Shown here piece by piece: positions 47,994-56,354 of a stretch of DNA of 64,000 nt (position 1 is its first letter; every line of letters begins with the position of its first letter). Under the pieces are notes generated by a model. That model did not search any database and was not told the origin of the DNA. It was given only the letters and a program-made list of their open reading frames with translations. A program made the position numbers and the translations under genes. This DNA is from Cyclobacterium sp. SYSU L10401 (GTDB taxonomy: Bacteria > Bacteroidota > Bacteroidia > Cytophagales > Cyclobacteriaceae): the NCBI RefSeq assembly GCF_010993705.1, contig NZ_WOFO01000003.1, positions 124,001 to 188,000 of the forward strand, in the 5' to 3' direction.

Positions 47994-48065
47994 TAGTCCG
48001 TACGGGAATCGAACCCGTGTTTCATCCGTGAAAGGGATGCGTCCTAACCCCTAGACGAACGGACC
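47994..48065 (-). tRNA. tRNA-Glu (UUC)
   Basis: This 72-base minus-strand gene differs from the neighbouring copy by a single base in the anticodon stem (C27 here). The anticodon is TTC in loop CTTTCAC, and CCA is not encoded. It is the promoter-proximal copy: its mature 5' end is 38 bases downstream of the -7 box at 48103-48110. Confidence 0.95.
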
Positions 48066-48102
48066 TTTTATTTAAGAATATGCTCTTTTCTCAAAGGTGA
48101 TG

Positions 48103-48133
48103 CAAATATAGGGCCTTTCAATAACAAACCAAA
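48103..48133 (-). promoter_or_regulatory. Bacteroidota-type promoter for the tRNA-Glu pair
   Basis: On the minus strand TTTG (48133-48130), 19 bases, then TATATTTG (48110-48103) match the consensus exactly, with the same boxes and spacing as the promoter at 32198. A short 5' leader to be trimmed by RNase P is expected. Confidence 0.65.
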
Positions 48134-48289
48134 ACCCACCAAAAAATTATTCGGTAAAGTATATCCAAACCTTTGAAAATTAGCCGGTAAAATTAAGGCA
48201 TTTAAAAAAAGTAGGAATGTATAAACTTTTTGTGCGGTATTTCCGTTTCCCTACAAAGTCTATAGAATAATTTAAATTAAAATAAAATT

Positions 48290-48925
48290 ATGTCATTAAG
48301 ATTAGGAGATACCGCACCAGATTTTACCGCTGAAACTACAGCAGGAAAAATCAACTTTCATGAATATTTGGGAGATAGTTGGGGAATATTGTTTTCCCAC
48401 CCGGCAGATTATACGCCGGTTTGTACTACCGAACTCGGAGCCGCGGCGAAGTTAAAGGATGAGTTTGACAAACGAAACGTTAAAATGCTGGCTTTAAGTG
48501 TTGATGGCTTAGAAAGTCATAAAGCTTGGATCAATGACATCAATGAAACCCAGCATACTACCGTGAATTTCCCGATCATTGCTGATGAAGATAGGAAAGT
48601 TTCCGATCTGTATGATATGATCCATCCTAATTCAAATGAAAATTTCACCGTTCGTTCTGTTTTTATTATCGGGAATGATAAAAAAATAAAGCTGATCATT
48701 ACCTATCCAGCCAGTACCGGAAGAAATTTTGATGAATTGCTGCGGGTGATTGATTCCCTTCAATTGACGGCAAACTATTCCGTGGCTACACCTGCCAACT
48801 GGAAGCATGGTGAGGATGTGGTAATAGCTCCGGCCATTAAGAATGAGGATATTCCCACCAAATTTCCTAAAGGGCACAAGGAAATCAAGCCCTACCTCAG
48901 AACAACCCCGCAGCCAAATATTTAA
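48290..48925 (+). CDS. 1-Cys peroxiredoxin (Prx6 family)
   Basis: The 211-residue cytosolic protein has the peroxidatic motif HPADYTPVCTTE with Cys45. It shows no resolving Cys at the usual C-terminal place, so it is a 1-Cys enzyme. The Prx6-type C-terminal extension is present (VATPANWKHGEDVVIAP, then KGHKEIKPYLRTTPQP). It reduces hydrogen peroxide and organic hydroperoxides, probably using a thiol such as thioredoxin or glutathione-like partners. It stands alone, followed by a strong hairpin terminator. Confidence 0.95.
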   Translation: MSLRLGDTAPDFTAETTAGKINFHEYLGDSWGILFSHPADYTPVCTTELGAAAKLKDEFDKRNVKMLALSVDGLESHKAWINDINETQHTTVNFPIIADEDRKVSDLYDMIHPNSNENFTVRSVFIIGNDKKIKLIITYPASTGRNFDELLRVIDSLQLTANYSVATPANWKHGEDVVIAPAIKNEDIPTKFPKGHKEIKPYLRTTPQPNI

Positions 48926-48942
48926 AAATTTCAGGCAAACGT

Positions 48943-48980
48943 AAAACAAAAAGGGTGATTTTGATCACCCTTTTTGTTTT
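48943..48980 (+). terminator. intrinsic terminator after the peroxiredoxin gene
   Basis: A 17-bp perfect stem with GGGTGAT / ATCACCC at its core and a 4-base TTTG loop starts 17 bases after the stop codon. Its right arm ends in a T-rich tail. Confidence 0.85.
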
Positions 48981-49134
48981 ATAGGTGACTCAGTCTATTG
49001 TTTTGACGATTAGTACCCATTAATCATTACCTTACCAAGGATTTCTTTGTTGTGAATTTGTTTTTTAACAAGAGGAATACCATATTTATCGCTTTAGTGC
49101 TTTTTCAAATGTATAGCCTAGTCTTAATAGAAAC

Positions 49135-50208
49135 ATGATTAACAGTATTATTATAGGGTCCGGAAAATATTTACCCACTTTAAAAATTTCCAACGAACAT
49201 TTTTTGACCAGTACATTTTATGACAGCCAAGGCGAACGATTGGCAAAACCCAACCAAGATATTGTCGCTACCCTTCAAAAGATAACTGAAATTAGGGAAA
49301 GAAGGTATCTTGAGCCTGGCCTAATGACTTCTGACATGGCTTATTTTGCTGCAACCGAAGCTTTGGAAGCCTCAGAAATAGACAAGGAATCTCTGGATTA
49401 TATCATTGTTGCTCATAATTTTGGGGATATTTTACCTGATAATATCAGGGTTGATACTTGTCCGACGATCGCAGCACGTGTGAAACATAAATTAGGAATT
49501 AGTAACCCTTACACCATTGCCTATGATTTGCCTTTTGGCTGCCCCGGATGGGTACAGGGGATGATTCAAGCCAATTATTATATCAAATCAGGCGATGCAA
49601 AACGAATTATGGTAATTGGGGCTGAAAACTTATCCAGGATTTCTGACCCACATGATATGGATTGTATGATTTTTTCAGATGGCGCAGGGGCTGTCATCCT
49701 GGAAGCCAAAGAGCAGCAAGAACCTGTAGGAATGATCAATCACCTGACAAGGTCCGACACCCTGGAACATGCCCATTTACTTACCATGGGGACCTCCTAT
49801 AATAAAGATTATCCGGATGACACCCTATTTTTAAAAATGAATGGAAGAAAATTGTATGAATATGCCATTAAAACGGTTCCTCCTACTTTAAAAACCTGTA
49901 TTGATCGTTCCGGTATACCCCTGGAAAAAATTAAAAAAGTATTGATTCACCAGGCCAACGCGAAAATGGACCATAATATTTTGGATAGGTTGTTTCAACT
50001 GTATGGGCTCGGTCCGGCACCGGCGGATTTGATGCCCATGAGTATTCAGGAATTGGGTAATAACTCAGTAGCCACGGTCCCCATTTTATATGATATGGTA
50101 GCCAAAAACAGCATGAAAGGCCATTCCTTCATGACTGGTGAATATGCGCTATTTGCATCCGTGGGAGCGGGTATGAATATTAATGCTTTCGTCTACAAGC
50201 ACCCCTAA
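49135..50208 (+). CDS. 3-oxoacyl-ACP synthase III (FabH)-like protein
   Basis: The 357-residue thiolase-fold protein has the active-site Cys136 in DLPFGCPGWVQG, His in LIHQANAKMD and Asn in ELGNNSVATVP, the full Cys-His-Asn triad of KAS III. It is about 40 residues longer than the canonical FabH, with the extra length ahead of the Cys. It may condense an acyl-CoA with malonyl-ACP, or may be a specialised acyltransferase-type relative. It is followed 23 bases later by an amidohydrolase and a mutarotase of sugar metabolism, an unexpected partnership. Confidence 0.87.
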   Translation: MINSIIIGSGKYLPTLKISNEHFLTSTFYDSQGERLAKPNQDIVATLQKITEIRERRYLEPGLMTSDMAYFAATEALEASEIDKESLDYIIVAHNFGDILPDNIRVDTCPTIAARVKHKLGISNPYTIAYDLPFGCPGWVQGMIQANYYIKSGDAKRIMVIGAENLSRISDPHDMDCMIFSDGAGAVILEAKEQQEPVGMINHLTRSDTLEHAHLLTMGTSYNKDYPDDTLFLKMNGRKLYEYAIKTVPPTLKTCIDRSGIPLEKIKKVLIHQANAKMDHNILDRLFQLYGLGPAPADLMPMSIQELGNNSVATVPILYDMVAKNSMKGHSFMTGEYALFASVGAGMNINAFVYKHP

Positions 50209-50231
50209 GATCATCATTTAATTCCAACTCC

Positions 50232-51062
50232 ATGAATAAGATCGATTCACATCAACATTTCTGGTATTATGATGCTAAAAAACTTCCCTGGATCAGCAAT
50301 GAAATGTTGGCATTGAAGGGTGATTTTCTTCCTGATAAGCTTTATTCGATACTGACAGATAATGGAATAGAAGGAACCGTGGCTGTGCAGGCCTTGCAAG
50401 ATCCTGAAGAGACGCAATTTCTGCTGGATTTAGCTGAGAAATTTCCTTTTATTTTGGGGGTAGTCGGTTGGGTGGACCTTGAGTCCGGTCAATTGTCGGA
50501 CACCTTGCATGCCTACCAGCCTTTTACCAAATTAAAGGGTTTTCGGCACCTGCTTCAGGATGAATCCGATCCCGAATATATATTAAGGCCTGGATTTCAG
50601 CGTGGTTTGAAAGAAATTTTTGAAGCGGGTTTCAGTTATGACCTGCTGGTTTTTCCCCATCAACTGGATGGTGTCATACAGACGGCGAGCAATTTTCCTC
50701 AGGGAAGCTTTGTACTGGATCACCTGGGTAAGCCTCCCATAGGGGAAAGGAAGTTCGATGACTGGGGGGATAAGATCAGGGATCTGGCCAGCCACCCACA
50801 GGTATTTTGCAAACTTTCCGGTATGGTGACTGAAGCCAATTGGGAAGGATGGAAAACAAAGGACTTTTTCCCTTACCTTGACTTGGTGCTGGAAGCTTTT
50901 GGCGAGGACAGACTTATGTTCGGCTCTGACTGGCCCGTTTGTCAATTGGCTGCATCTTACCAGCAGGTATGTGGGATTTTGGAAAAGTTTCTGGAAGGTC
51001 AACCCCTCCAGGTTCAAAATAAAATATGGTACAAAAATGCCAGGCATTTTTACAGACTTTAA
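50232..51062 (+). CDS. amidohydrolase, L-fuconolactonase/L-rhamnonolactonase-like
   Basis: The 276-residue TIM-barrel protein starts with the metal motif KIDSHQHFW, has the mid-barrel FVLDHLGKPP and CKLSGMVTEA, and ends with MFGSDWPVC. This set is typical of L-fuconolactone and L-rhamnono-lactone hydrolases in the amidohydrolase-2 group. It has no signal peptide and would open the sugar lactone made by a cytosolic dehydrogenase. A mutarotase-like gene begins 15 bases downstream and supports a 6-deoxyhexose pathway. The dehydratase and aldolase of such a pathway are not in the window. Confidence 0.87.
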   Translation: MNKIDSHQHFWYYDAKKLPWISNEMLALKGDFLPDKLYSILTDNGIEGTVAVQALQDPEETQFLLDLAEKFPFILGVVGWVDLESGQLSDTLHAYQPFTKLKGFRHLLQDESDPEYILRPGFQRGLKEIFEAGFSYDLLVFPHQLDGVIQTASNFPQGSFVLDHLGKPPIGERKFDDWGDKIRDLASHPQVFCKLSGMVTEANWEGWKTKDFFPYLDLVLEAFGEDRLMFGSDWPVCQLAASYQQVCGILEKFLEGQPLQVQNKIWYKNARHFYRL

Positions 51063-51077
51063 GGCAAAAATATAATT

Positions 51078-51416
51078 ATGAAACGCTATTGCTTGGCTTT
51101 GGACCTTGTAGATGATCCTCAAATCATCGAGCAATACAAGATTCACCATCAGAACGTACCTCCTTACATCGAAGAAAGTATCCGGCAAGCAGGTATACGG
51201 GTAATGGACATTTACCTGACCGGAAACCGTCTGTTTATGATTATGGAAGTGACTGATGACTTTTCCTTCGAGAAGAAGTCAAAGATGGATGCTGAAGATG
51301 ATCAGGTTCAAGAATGGGAACAAATGATGGGCAGATTACAAAAAGCCTTGCCCTGGGCTAAACCAGGAGAAAAATGGGTGCTGATGGACAGCATTTTTTC
51401 ACTGAAAGACAAGTGA
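51078..51416 (+). CDS. L-rhamnose/L-fucose mutarotase family protein (RhaM-like)
   Basis: The 112-residue protein matches the RhaM (DUF718) dimeric ferredoxin-like fold. MKRYCLALDLVDDP starts the first strand. The active-site His pair lies in KIHHQNVPP, Tyr in MDIYLTGNRLFMIME, and WEQMM..LP and GEKWVLMDSIFSL close the domain. It converts alpha and beta anomers of a 6-deoxy sugar. Given the upstream lactonase, L-fucose is as likely as L-rhamnose. A hairpin terminator follows at 51453-51485. Confidence 0.88.
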   Translation: MKRYCLALDLVDDPQIIEQYKIHHQNVPPYIEESIRQAGIRVMDIYLTGNRLFMIMEVTDDFSFEKKSKMDAEDDQVQEWEQMMGRLQKALPWAKPGEKWVLMDSIFSLKDK

Positions 51417-51452
51417 TGTAAGTGGTAATATTTCAAGAGTAAGTAAGTAAAA

Positions 51453-51485
51453 AAAACGGCCGTCTAATTGATAGACAGCCGTTTT
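51453..51485. terminator. intrinsic terminator shared by convergent genes
   Basis: A 14-base stem (AAAACGGCCGTCTA / TAGACAGCCGTTTT) with loop ATTGA lies between genes ending at 51416 (+) and 51496 (-). One position mismatches as C-A on the plus transcript but is a G-U pair on the minus transcript, so it suits the transhydrogenase transcript slightly better. Confidence 0.75.
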
Positions 51486-51495
51486 AGATTGATTA

Positions 51496-52863
51496 CTACA
51501 TGTTTTTCACCTCACTGACAAGTCCATTGAGGACCTTTTTGGCATCTCCGAAAAGCATGCGTGTTTTGGCGTCAAAAAAGAGGGCATTTTGGATGCCTGC
51601 ATAGCCTGAACTCATACTTCTCTTGATAACGATTACATTGGTGGCCCGGTTAACTTCCAATATGGGCATCCCATAGATTGGACTGGAGGGATCATCATTG
51701 GCTGCCGGGTTGACCACATCATTGGCCCCTATCACCATTACCACATCTGTATTGGGTAGCTGTTCATTCATGTCATCCATTTCAATCAGCTTGTCATAAG
51801 ATACATCGGATTCAGCCAGTAAGACATTCATGTGACCTGGCATCCTGCCGGCTACCGGATGAATGCCATACAACACTTCTACACCTTTCTCTTCCAGAAT
51901 TTTCTCCAGGTCATGCACCGCATGCTGGGCCTGGGCTACTGCAAGTCCATAACCTGGTACGACTACCACGCGCTTAGCGTAGGCCAAAAGGATGGCCGTA
52001 TCATAGGCATTTATCTCTTTGGCTACCTGATCTCCGGATTGACCGGGAGCTGCTGCCCCTGAAGCGGTACCGAATGAGGTGAAGAGGATATTGGAAACCG
52101 ACCGATTCATAGCTTTGGCCATCAGGAGGGTTAACAATAAACCGGCAGAGCCCACCAGAATTCCTCCCATAAGCATTACCTTATTGTCATACAATAATCC
52201 AGTTGTGGCAGCAGTAACACCGGTGAGGGCGTTGAGCAGGGAAATTACCACCGGCATATCGGCACCACCAATGGGATAGACGAATAATAATCCATAGATT
52301 AAGGAAAGAAAAATCAGCAGGTATACGATATTTGGCTGGGGCTCACCTGAATTCAATACATAAATGGCCAGTCCGACAGCTGCTGCCAGGACCAGAAATC
52401 CCAAAATCTTATTGATTCGTATATCCTTGATAACTCCCTGTAATTTTCCCATGGCAATCATGGATCCTGAAAATGAAACCGAACCAATAACCAGGCTGGC
52501 CATCAATACAGATCCTTTACCTATATCGTCTACCGGCAAGTCCCCATATTCTACAAGGCCTATCAGGGCCGCTGCAGCTCCTCCCATTCCGTTAAAGAAG
52601 GAAACCAATTGTGGCATGGCAGTCATTTGTACGGTCTTGGCAGAATACAACCCTCCTATGGTGCCTAATGCCATGGCAATAATGATAAGGATAAGGTTAT
52701 TCAGTCCGGGGGTTAAAAAAGAAGCGATTATCGCCAAAAGCATGCCTGATAGCGCAATGCCATTTCCTCTTCTTGCCGAATCAGGGTGGCTCATCATTTT
52801 AATACCTACAATAAAAAGTACCACCGCTACCAAGTAGCAAATATCTATAATTTGTAAAATCAT
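51496..52863 (-). CDS. pntB: NAD(P)(+) transhydrogenase (Re/Si-specific) subunit beta
   Basis: The frame is open upstream, but the ATG at 52863 (MILQIIDICYLV) starts 4 bases after the preceding stop and is chosen (455 residues). The N-terminal half has about eight membrane helices. The C-terminal domain III binds NADP(H): VVPGYGLAVAQAQHAV, YGIHPVAGRMPGHMNVLLAE, VIGANDVVNPAA and FFDAKTRMLFGDAKK. It completes the proton-translocating transhydrogenase, which makes NADPH from NADH using the proton gradient. Confidence 0.95.
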   Translation of the reverse strand: MILQIIDICYLVAVVLFIVGIKMMSHPDSARRGNGIALSGMLLAIIASFLTPGLNNLILIIIAMALGTIGGLYSAKTVQMTAMPQLVSFFNGMGGAAAALIGLVEYGDLPVDDIGKGSVLMASLVIGSVSFSGSMIAMGKLQGVIKDIRINKILGFLVLAAAVGLAIYVLNSGEPQPNIVYLLIFLSLIYGLLFVYPIGGADMPVVISLLNALTGVTAATTGLLYDNKVMLMGGILVGSAGLLLTLLMAKAMNRSVSNILFTSFGTASGAAAPGQSGDQVAKEINAYDTAILLAYAKRVVVVPGYGLAVAQAQHAVHDLEKILEEKGVEVLYGIHPVAGRMPGHMNVLLAESDVSYDKLIEMDDMNEQLPNTDVVMVIGANDVVNPAANDDPSSPIYGMPILEVNRATNVIVIKRSMSSGYAGIQNALFFDAKTRMLFGDAKKVLNGLVSEVKNM

Positions 52864-52867
52864 CTTT

Positions 52868-53185
52868 CTATTTTTTACCAGGTTTCTTTTTAAACATTTC
52901 CAACATTCGATTGGTAACCGCAAAGCCACCAACCACATTTAGGGTAGCAAGTAAAACAGCTAAAAATCCCAGGGAAAGGGCCAGGTAATTCGCTGGATCT
53001 GTTTTCCCCAAAACGATTATTGAGCCGACGATCACCACACCAGACAAAGCATTTGACCCAGACATCAATGGGGTATGCAAAACAGTCGGTACCTTGGAGA
53101 TGACCTCTATCCCCACAAAAATGGCCAGGATAAATACGTAAAACTCTTGTTGATTACTTGATATATATTCTATAATTGCTTCCAT
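52868..53185 (-). CDS. pntAB: NAD(P) transhydrogenase subunit alpha, membrane part
   Basis: The 105-residue protein has three hydrophobic helices (around residues 14-34, 48-60 and 68-95) and the conserved HTPLMSGSNALSGVVIVG loop. It corresponds to the C-terminal membrane region of E. coli PntA, here encoded separately. It lies 2 bases after pntAA and 4 bases before pntB. Confidence 0.93.
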   Translation of the reverse strand: MEAIIEYISSNQQEFYVFILAIFVGIEVISKVPTVLHTPLMSGSNALSGVVIVGSIIVLGKTDPANYLALSLGFLAVLLATLNVVGGFAVTNRMLEMFKKKPGKK

Positions 53186-53187
53186 GA

Positions 53188-54300
53188 TTACTTTAATAAG
53201 GGTTCATATACAATTGCACCGTCATGTGTGATACAGGTTCCTTTGATGATTTCATCTTCAAAATTAAGATTTAACTTATCTTCCTTTAGCAGGAGTTTGA
53301 GTAAATTCTGTACATTTTTACTGTACATTTTACTCGCATCTTCAGGCATGGTTGCAGGTAGGGCGGAATTGCCAATGATGGTCACACCTTCTATGGTTAC
53401 GGTCTCGTTATTAACTGACCCTTCACAATTACCGCCATTGGCGGCGGCCAAATCAACCACCACTGCTCCGGACTTCATTTGCTCCAACATGGCATGGGTA
53501 ACCAAGATAGGAGCCTTTCGTCCCGGAATCAATGCAGTGGTAATTACTACATCCGATTTCACGATGGACTTTTCCAGCATTTCTGACTGCTTCTGTTTGT
53601 ACTCTTCAGATTGTTCTACGGCATATCCACCGGCAGATTTGTCTTCAACTGCTCCGGGGACTTCTACAAACTTACCCCCCAAACTTTCTACTTGTTCTTT
53701 AACGGAGGGACGCGTGTCAAAGGCTTCCACCACTGCTCCCAATCTCTTCGCAGTAGCAATGGCCTGTAGTCCGGCTACACCTGCTCCAATGACCAATACC
53801 TTTGCAGGAGCGATGGTGCCAGCCGCAGTCATCAACATAGGGAAAAATCTGGGCAGGTTGGCTGCGGCAAGTAATACTGCTTTATACCCCGATACAGTAC
53901 TCATAGAAGAAAGGACATCCATGCTTTGGGCACGGGTGATCCTGGGTATGGAATCCATGCTAAATAAAGTGACACCTGTTTCAGCCAGGGTTTGCATTAA
54001 TTCTCTGGCCACGAGAGGTTGGTATACCCCAACCAGAATTTTCCCCTTGCTGAGTGATTGGTGCTCTTCGGTAGCTAAAGGGGTGATTTGGAAAATCATT
54101 TCAGCATTTTTAAGGACTTCCGCTCTTGGCTTAACTTCAGCACCTGCTTCTGAATAAACTTCATCTGAAAGAAAAGAGGCCGAACCGGCACCCTGCTCAA
54201 TCTGAATTTTGTTGCCTGCTGCAGTGAGTACCTTTACGGCTTCCGGATGAAGGGATACCCGAGTTTCCGGTGAAGGTTCTTTTAATATTCCTAAAATCAT
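53188..54300 (-). CDS. pntAA: NAD(P) transhydrogenase subunit alpha, NAD-binding part
   Basis: The 370-residue soluble domain I has the start GILKEPSPETRVSLHPEAV and the NAD-binding Rossmann motif VLVIGAGVAGLQAIATAKRLGA near residue 168, with acidic VEAFDTRPSVKEQ. The mobile-loop region is conserved (GGYAVEQSEEYKQKQ), as is VVDLAAANGGNCEGS. The three-gene arrangement pntAA-pntAB-pntB follows the Rhodospirillum rubrum type. Its leader contains nested inverted repeats (54374-54437). Confidence 0.95.
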   Translation of the reverse strand: MILGILKEPSPETRVSLHPEAVKVLTAAGNKIQIEQGAGSASFLSDEVYSEAGAEVKPRAEVLKNAEMIFQITPLATEEHQSLSKGKILVGVYQPLVARELMQTLAETGVTLFSMDSIPRITRAQSMDVLSSMSTVSGYKAVLLAAANLPRFFPMLMTAAGTIAPAKVLVIGAGVAGLQAIATAKRLGAVVEAFDTRPSVKEQVESLGGKFVEVPGAVEDKSAGGYAVEQSEEYKQKQSEMLEKSIVKSDVVITTALIPGRKAPILVTHAMLEQMKSGAVVVDLAAANGGNCEGSVNNETVTIEGVTIIGNSALPATMPEDASKMYSKNVQNLLKLLLKEDKLNLNFEDEIIKGTCITHDGAIVYEPLLK

Positions 54301-54373
54301 AATGGTGGTTTATAGATAGAATTTAATCTTCGAAATCAAGTAGAAAATGAATTGCCTGTGGTTAGTGGTTAAT

Positions 54374-54437
54374 ATAGACAATTAAATATGGCAGTGCAAA
54401 AAAAGCACTTTTTTACGGATTTTACAGTATTGTCTAT
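54374..54437. promoter_or_regulatory. nested inverted repeats upstream of pntAA
   Basis: A 9-base outer pair, ATAGACAAT (54374-54382) and ATTGTCTAT (54429-54437), encloses an inner pair AGTGC/GCACT (54393-54397 and 54405-54409) around seven A residues. It lies 74 bases upstream of pntAA in the 268-base divergent gap and may be a regulator site or a leader fold. No clear TAnnTTTG promoter was found here. Confidence 0.35.
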
Positions 54438-54568
54438 TAAAAATTCGAGATTTAAAGGGTAATACCATTTTTTTAATTAAATTTCAAAACATAATTAAAA
54501 AAACAAGTAATTGGCGGAAGTTAAGCCTTGGCAAATATCTTTCAACCGCATTTAAAATCATTTATAAT

Positions 54569-54742
54569 ATGTTACTATTGACATTATTAGCTGCCCTCAA
54601 TTGTATGATCATTTTTTCAATTCTGGGGCAAACACAAAACCAGGAGCAAGCCCTGCCATATGCCGATTACTGGCCCATTATATTTTTGCCTATTTTTGTA
54701 ATAGTCTTGTACCGGGTGTGGAAAAAACGTAGGAATAAATGA
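54569..54742 (+). CDS. 57-residue membrane peptide of unknown function
   Basis: ATG at 54569 opens a 57-codon frame ending in TGA. It encodes two hydrophobic helices (residues 1-20 and about 35-49) joined by a polar QTQNQEQ loop, with a basic tail WKKRRNK that should stay in the cytosol. The length, helix pattern and positive-inside tail look like a real small membrane protein. It is divergent from pntAA and 91 bases ahead of the epimerase-like gene. I do not recognise the family. Confidence 0.5.
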   Translation: MLLLTLLAALNCMIIFSILGQTQNQEQALPYADYWPIIFLPIFVIVLYRVWKKRRNK

Positions 54743-54833
54743 AATGACCTGCTTGATACCATTCAAATTACCTATAAGGCACATTACTTGTGCGCTGTAG
54801 ATCAATGTTTTACTTTCAATAAACCCAAAAGCG

Positions 54834-56213
54834 ATGACAGTCTACCTAAATGCCCTTTTTCTGCTGCTGCTTCAGTTAATTAGCCCATCAACTGTTGCTC
54901 AGGAAGCTGCCCGGATGGCTATTGCCGAAGAAGTCAGGAACTCCATTGAAAATGAAATGATCAACCGGTGGTACCCCAATGCCTATGACCACGAAAACGG
55001 GGGATATGTCAGTAGTTTTGAATACGATTTTTCTCCTTCTGAAAACCAAAACAAAATGATCGTATCTCAGGCAAGGCATTTGTGGACTTTGTCCAAACTT
55101 ATGGAAAGATATCCTGACACCTCCCATTATGCAGCAGGAGCCAAATTGGGCTTGGATTTCTTGATCAATAAATTCTGGGATCAGGAACATGGTGGTTTTT
55201 TTACCTTGCTTGATAGAAAAGGAAACGTTCTTGAAAATAATCAGGGAGCAAAGACCGCCTATGGAAATGCTTTTGGGATCTATGGTTTGGCTGCTTACCA
55301 TCATGCCAGCGGTGACCCCTCAGCCCTGGAATGGGCAAAAAAAGCCTTTTACTGGTTGGAAAAAAACAGCTATGATCCGGAATTCGGTGGATATTTCCAA
55401 TCTTTGGAAAGGGATGGTACACCCTCAAAAAGAAACGAGCAGACGCCCTCAACAGCTACCACAGGTTACAAGGATCAAAACAGTTCCATCCATTTGTTGG
55501 AAGCTTTTACTGAATTGTACCAGGTATGGAAAGATCCGCTTTTAAAGAGGAGAACAGAAGAGCTTTTGGTGATTATCAGGGATACCATAGTTCAGAACGA
55601 AGGGTATCTCCAACTTTTCCTATTGGCCGACTGGACCCCGGTCAGTTTTCGGGATCAGGGCAGGTCTGCCATAGAAAAGCACCACAATATCGATCATGTG
55701 TCCTATGGTCATGATGTGGAAACGGCTTATTTGATGATGGAGGCTTCCCATGTTTTGGGCTTGACAAATGATTACAAAACATGGGAGATTGGCAAAAAGA
55801 TGGTGGACCATGCTTTAATGCACGGCTGGGATGGGCAATCGGGTGGATTTTATGACGGAGGATACTACTTTCCCGAAGAGGATGCTCCCGAAATTGTTAA
55901 AGATACAAAGAATTGGTGGGCTCAGGCGGAAGGTCTCAACACCCTTTTGATTATGGCTGATTTGTATCCGGACGATCCCATGGAGTATTTTGCAAAATTT
56001 AAACAGCAATGGAATTATATCCAACAAAACCTGATCGACCATGCATATGGCGGTTGGTATTCAGGGGGATTGGATAAGCAACCAGAGTTGAAAAATGGTC
56101 AAAAAGGACACATTTGGAAAACCGCCTACCATAATTTCAGGTCCCTCCACAATTGTGACCTGAAACTTCGCGATCCTTCCCATCTGGCACTTACCATTAA
56201 AAGCAAGGAATAG
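54834..56213 (+). CDS. exported AGE-family epimerase/isomerase
   Basis: The 459-residue protein has a signal peptide (hydrophobic core to about residue 20, PSTVAQ) ahead of a complete (alpha/alpha)6-barrel of the N-acylglucosamine 2-epimerase family. Conserved segments include the RHLWTLSKL helix near residue 75, NAFGIYGLAAYHHAS, KDQNSSIHLLEAF, HNIDHVSYGHDVETAYLM and GHIWKTAYHNFRSLHNC, which carry the catalytic His residues of cellobiose/mannose epimerases. Most family members are cytosolic, so a secreted form suggests epimerisation of free or oligomeric sugars in the periplasm. It precedes the tandem cytochrome genes by 141 bases. Confidence 0.88.
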   Translation: MTVYLNALFLLLLQLISPSTVAQEAARMAIAEEVRNSIENEMINRWYPNAYDHENGGYVSSFEYDFSPSENQNKMIVSQARHLWTLSKLMERYPDTSHYAAGAKLGLDFLINKFWDQEHGGFFTLLDRKGNVLENNQGAKTAYGNAFGIYGLAAYHHASGDPSALEWAKKAFYWLEKNSYDPEFGGYFQSLERDGTPSKRNEQTPSTATTGYKDQNSSIHLLEAFTELYQVWKDPLLKRRTEELLVIIRDTIVQNEGYLQLFLLADWTPVSFRDQGRSAIEKHHNIDHVSYGHDVETAYLMMEASHVLGLTNDYKTWEIGKKMVDHALMHGWDGQSGGFYDGGYYFPEEDAPEIVKDTKNWWAQAEGLNTLLIMADLYPDDPMEYFAKFKQQWNYIQQNLIDHAYGGWYSGGLDKQPELKNGQKGHIWKTAYHNFRSLHNCDLKLRDPSHLALTIKSKE

Positions 56214-56354
56214 CAATTGTCTTGGTCAAAAAGTGACTTTATAAAAATTTGATTTTTCACTGCTAATCTTTTACTTATATTAACGGGCGAAAAATACAAT
56301 GAATTAGTGATTGATCGTTTTATTAGAAATTAAATTATTTACCCAGGTTTATCC

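Larger units (their letters stand above)
47774..48289. other. 516-base interval holding a terminator and two tRNA genes
   Basis: The interval between the giant protein and the peroxiredoxin contains a terminator (47801-47831), two tRNA-Glu genes on the minus strand and their promoter (48103-48133). The rest, including 48134-48289, is AT-rich with no gene seen. Confidence 0.8.

Noticed and set aside
52364-52837. 157-codon plus-strand frame opposite pntB
   Set aside because: It is antisense to membrane-helix coding sequence of pntB and contains no motif.
53228-54157. 309-codon plus-strand open frame antisense to pntAA
   Set aside because: It mirrors the codons of a full-length, motif-complete pntAA and has no recognisable domain; long antisense frames are expected here.
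54779-54793. GCACA/TGTGC hairpin after the 57-residue peptide gene
   Set aside because: A 5-bp stem without a T-run is weak and could occur by chance.
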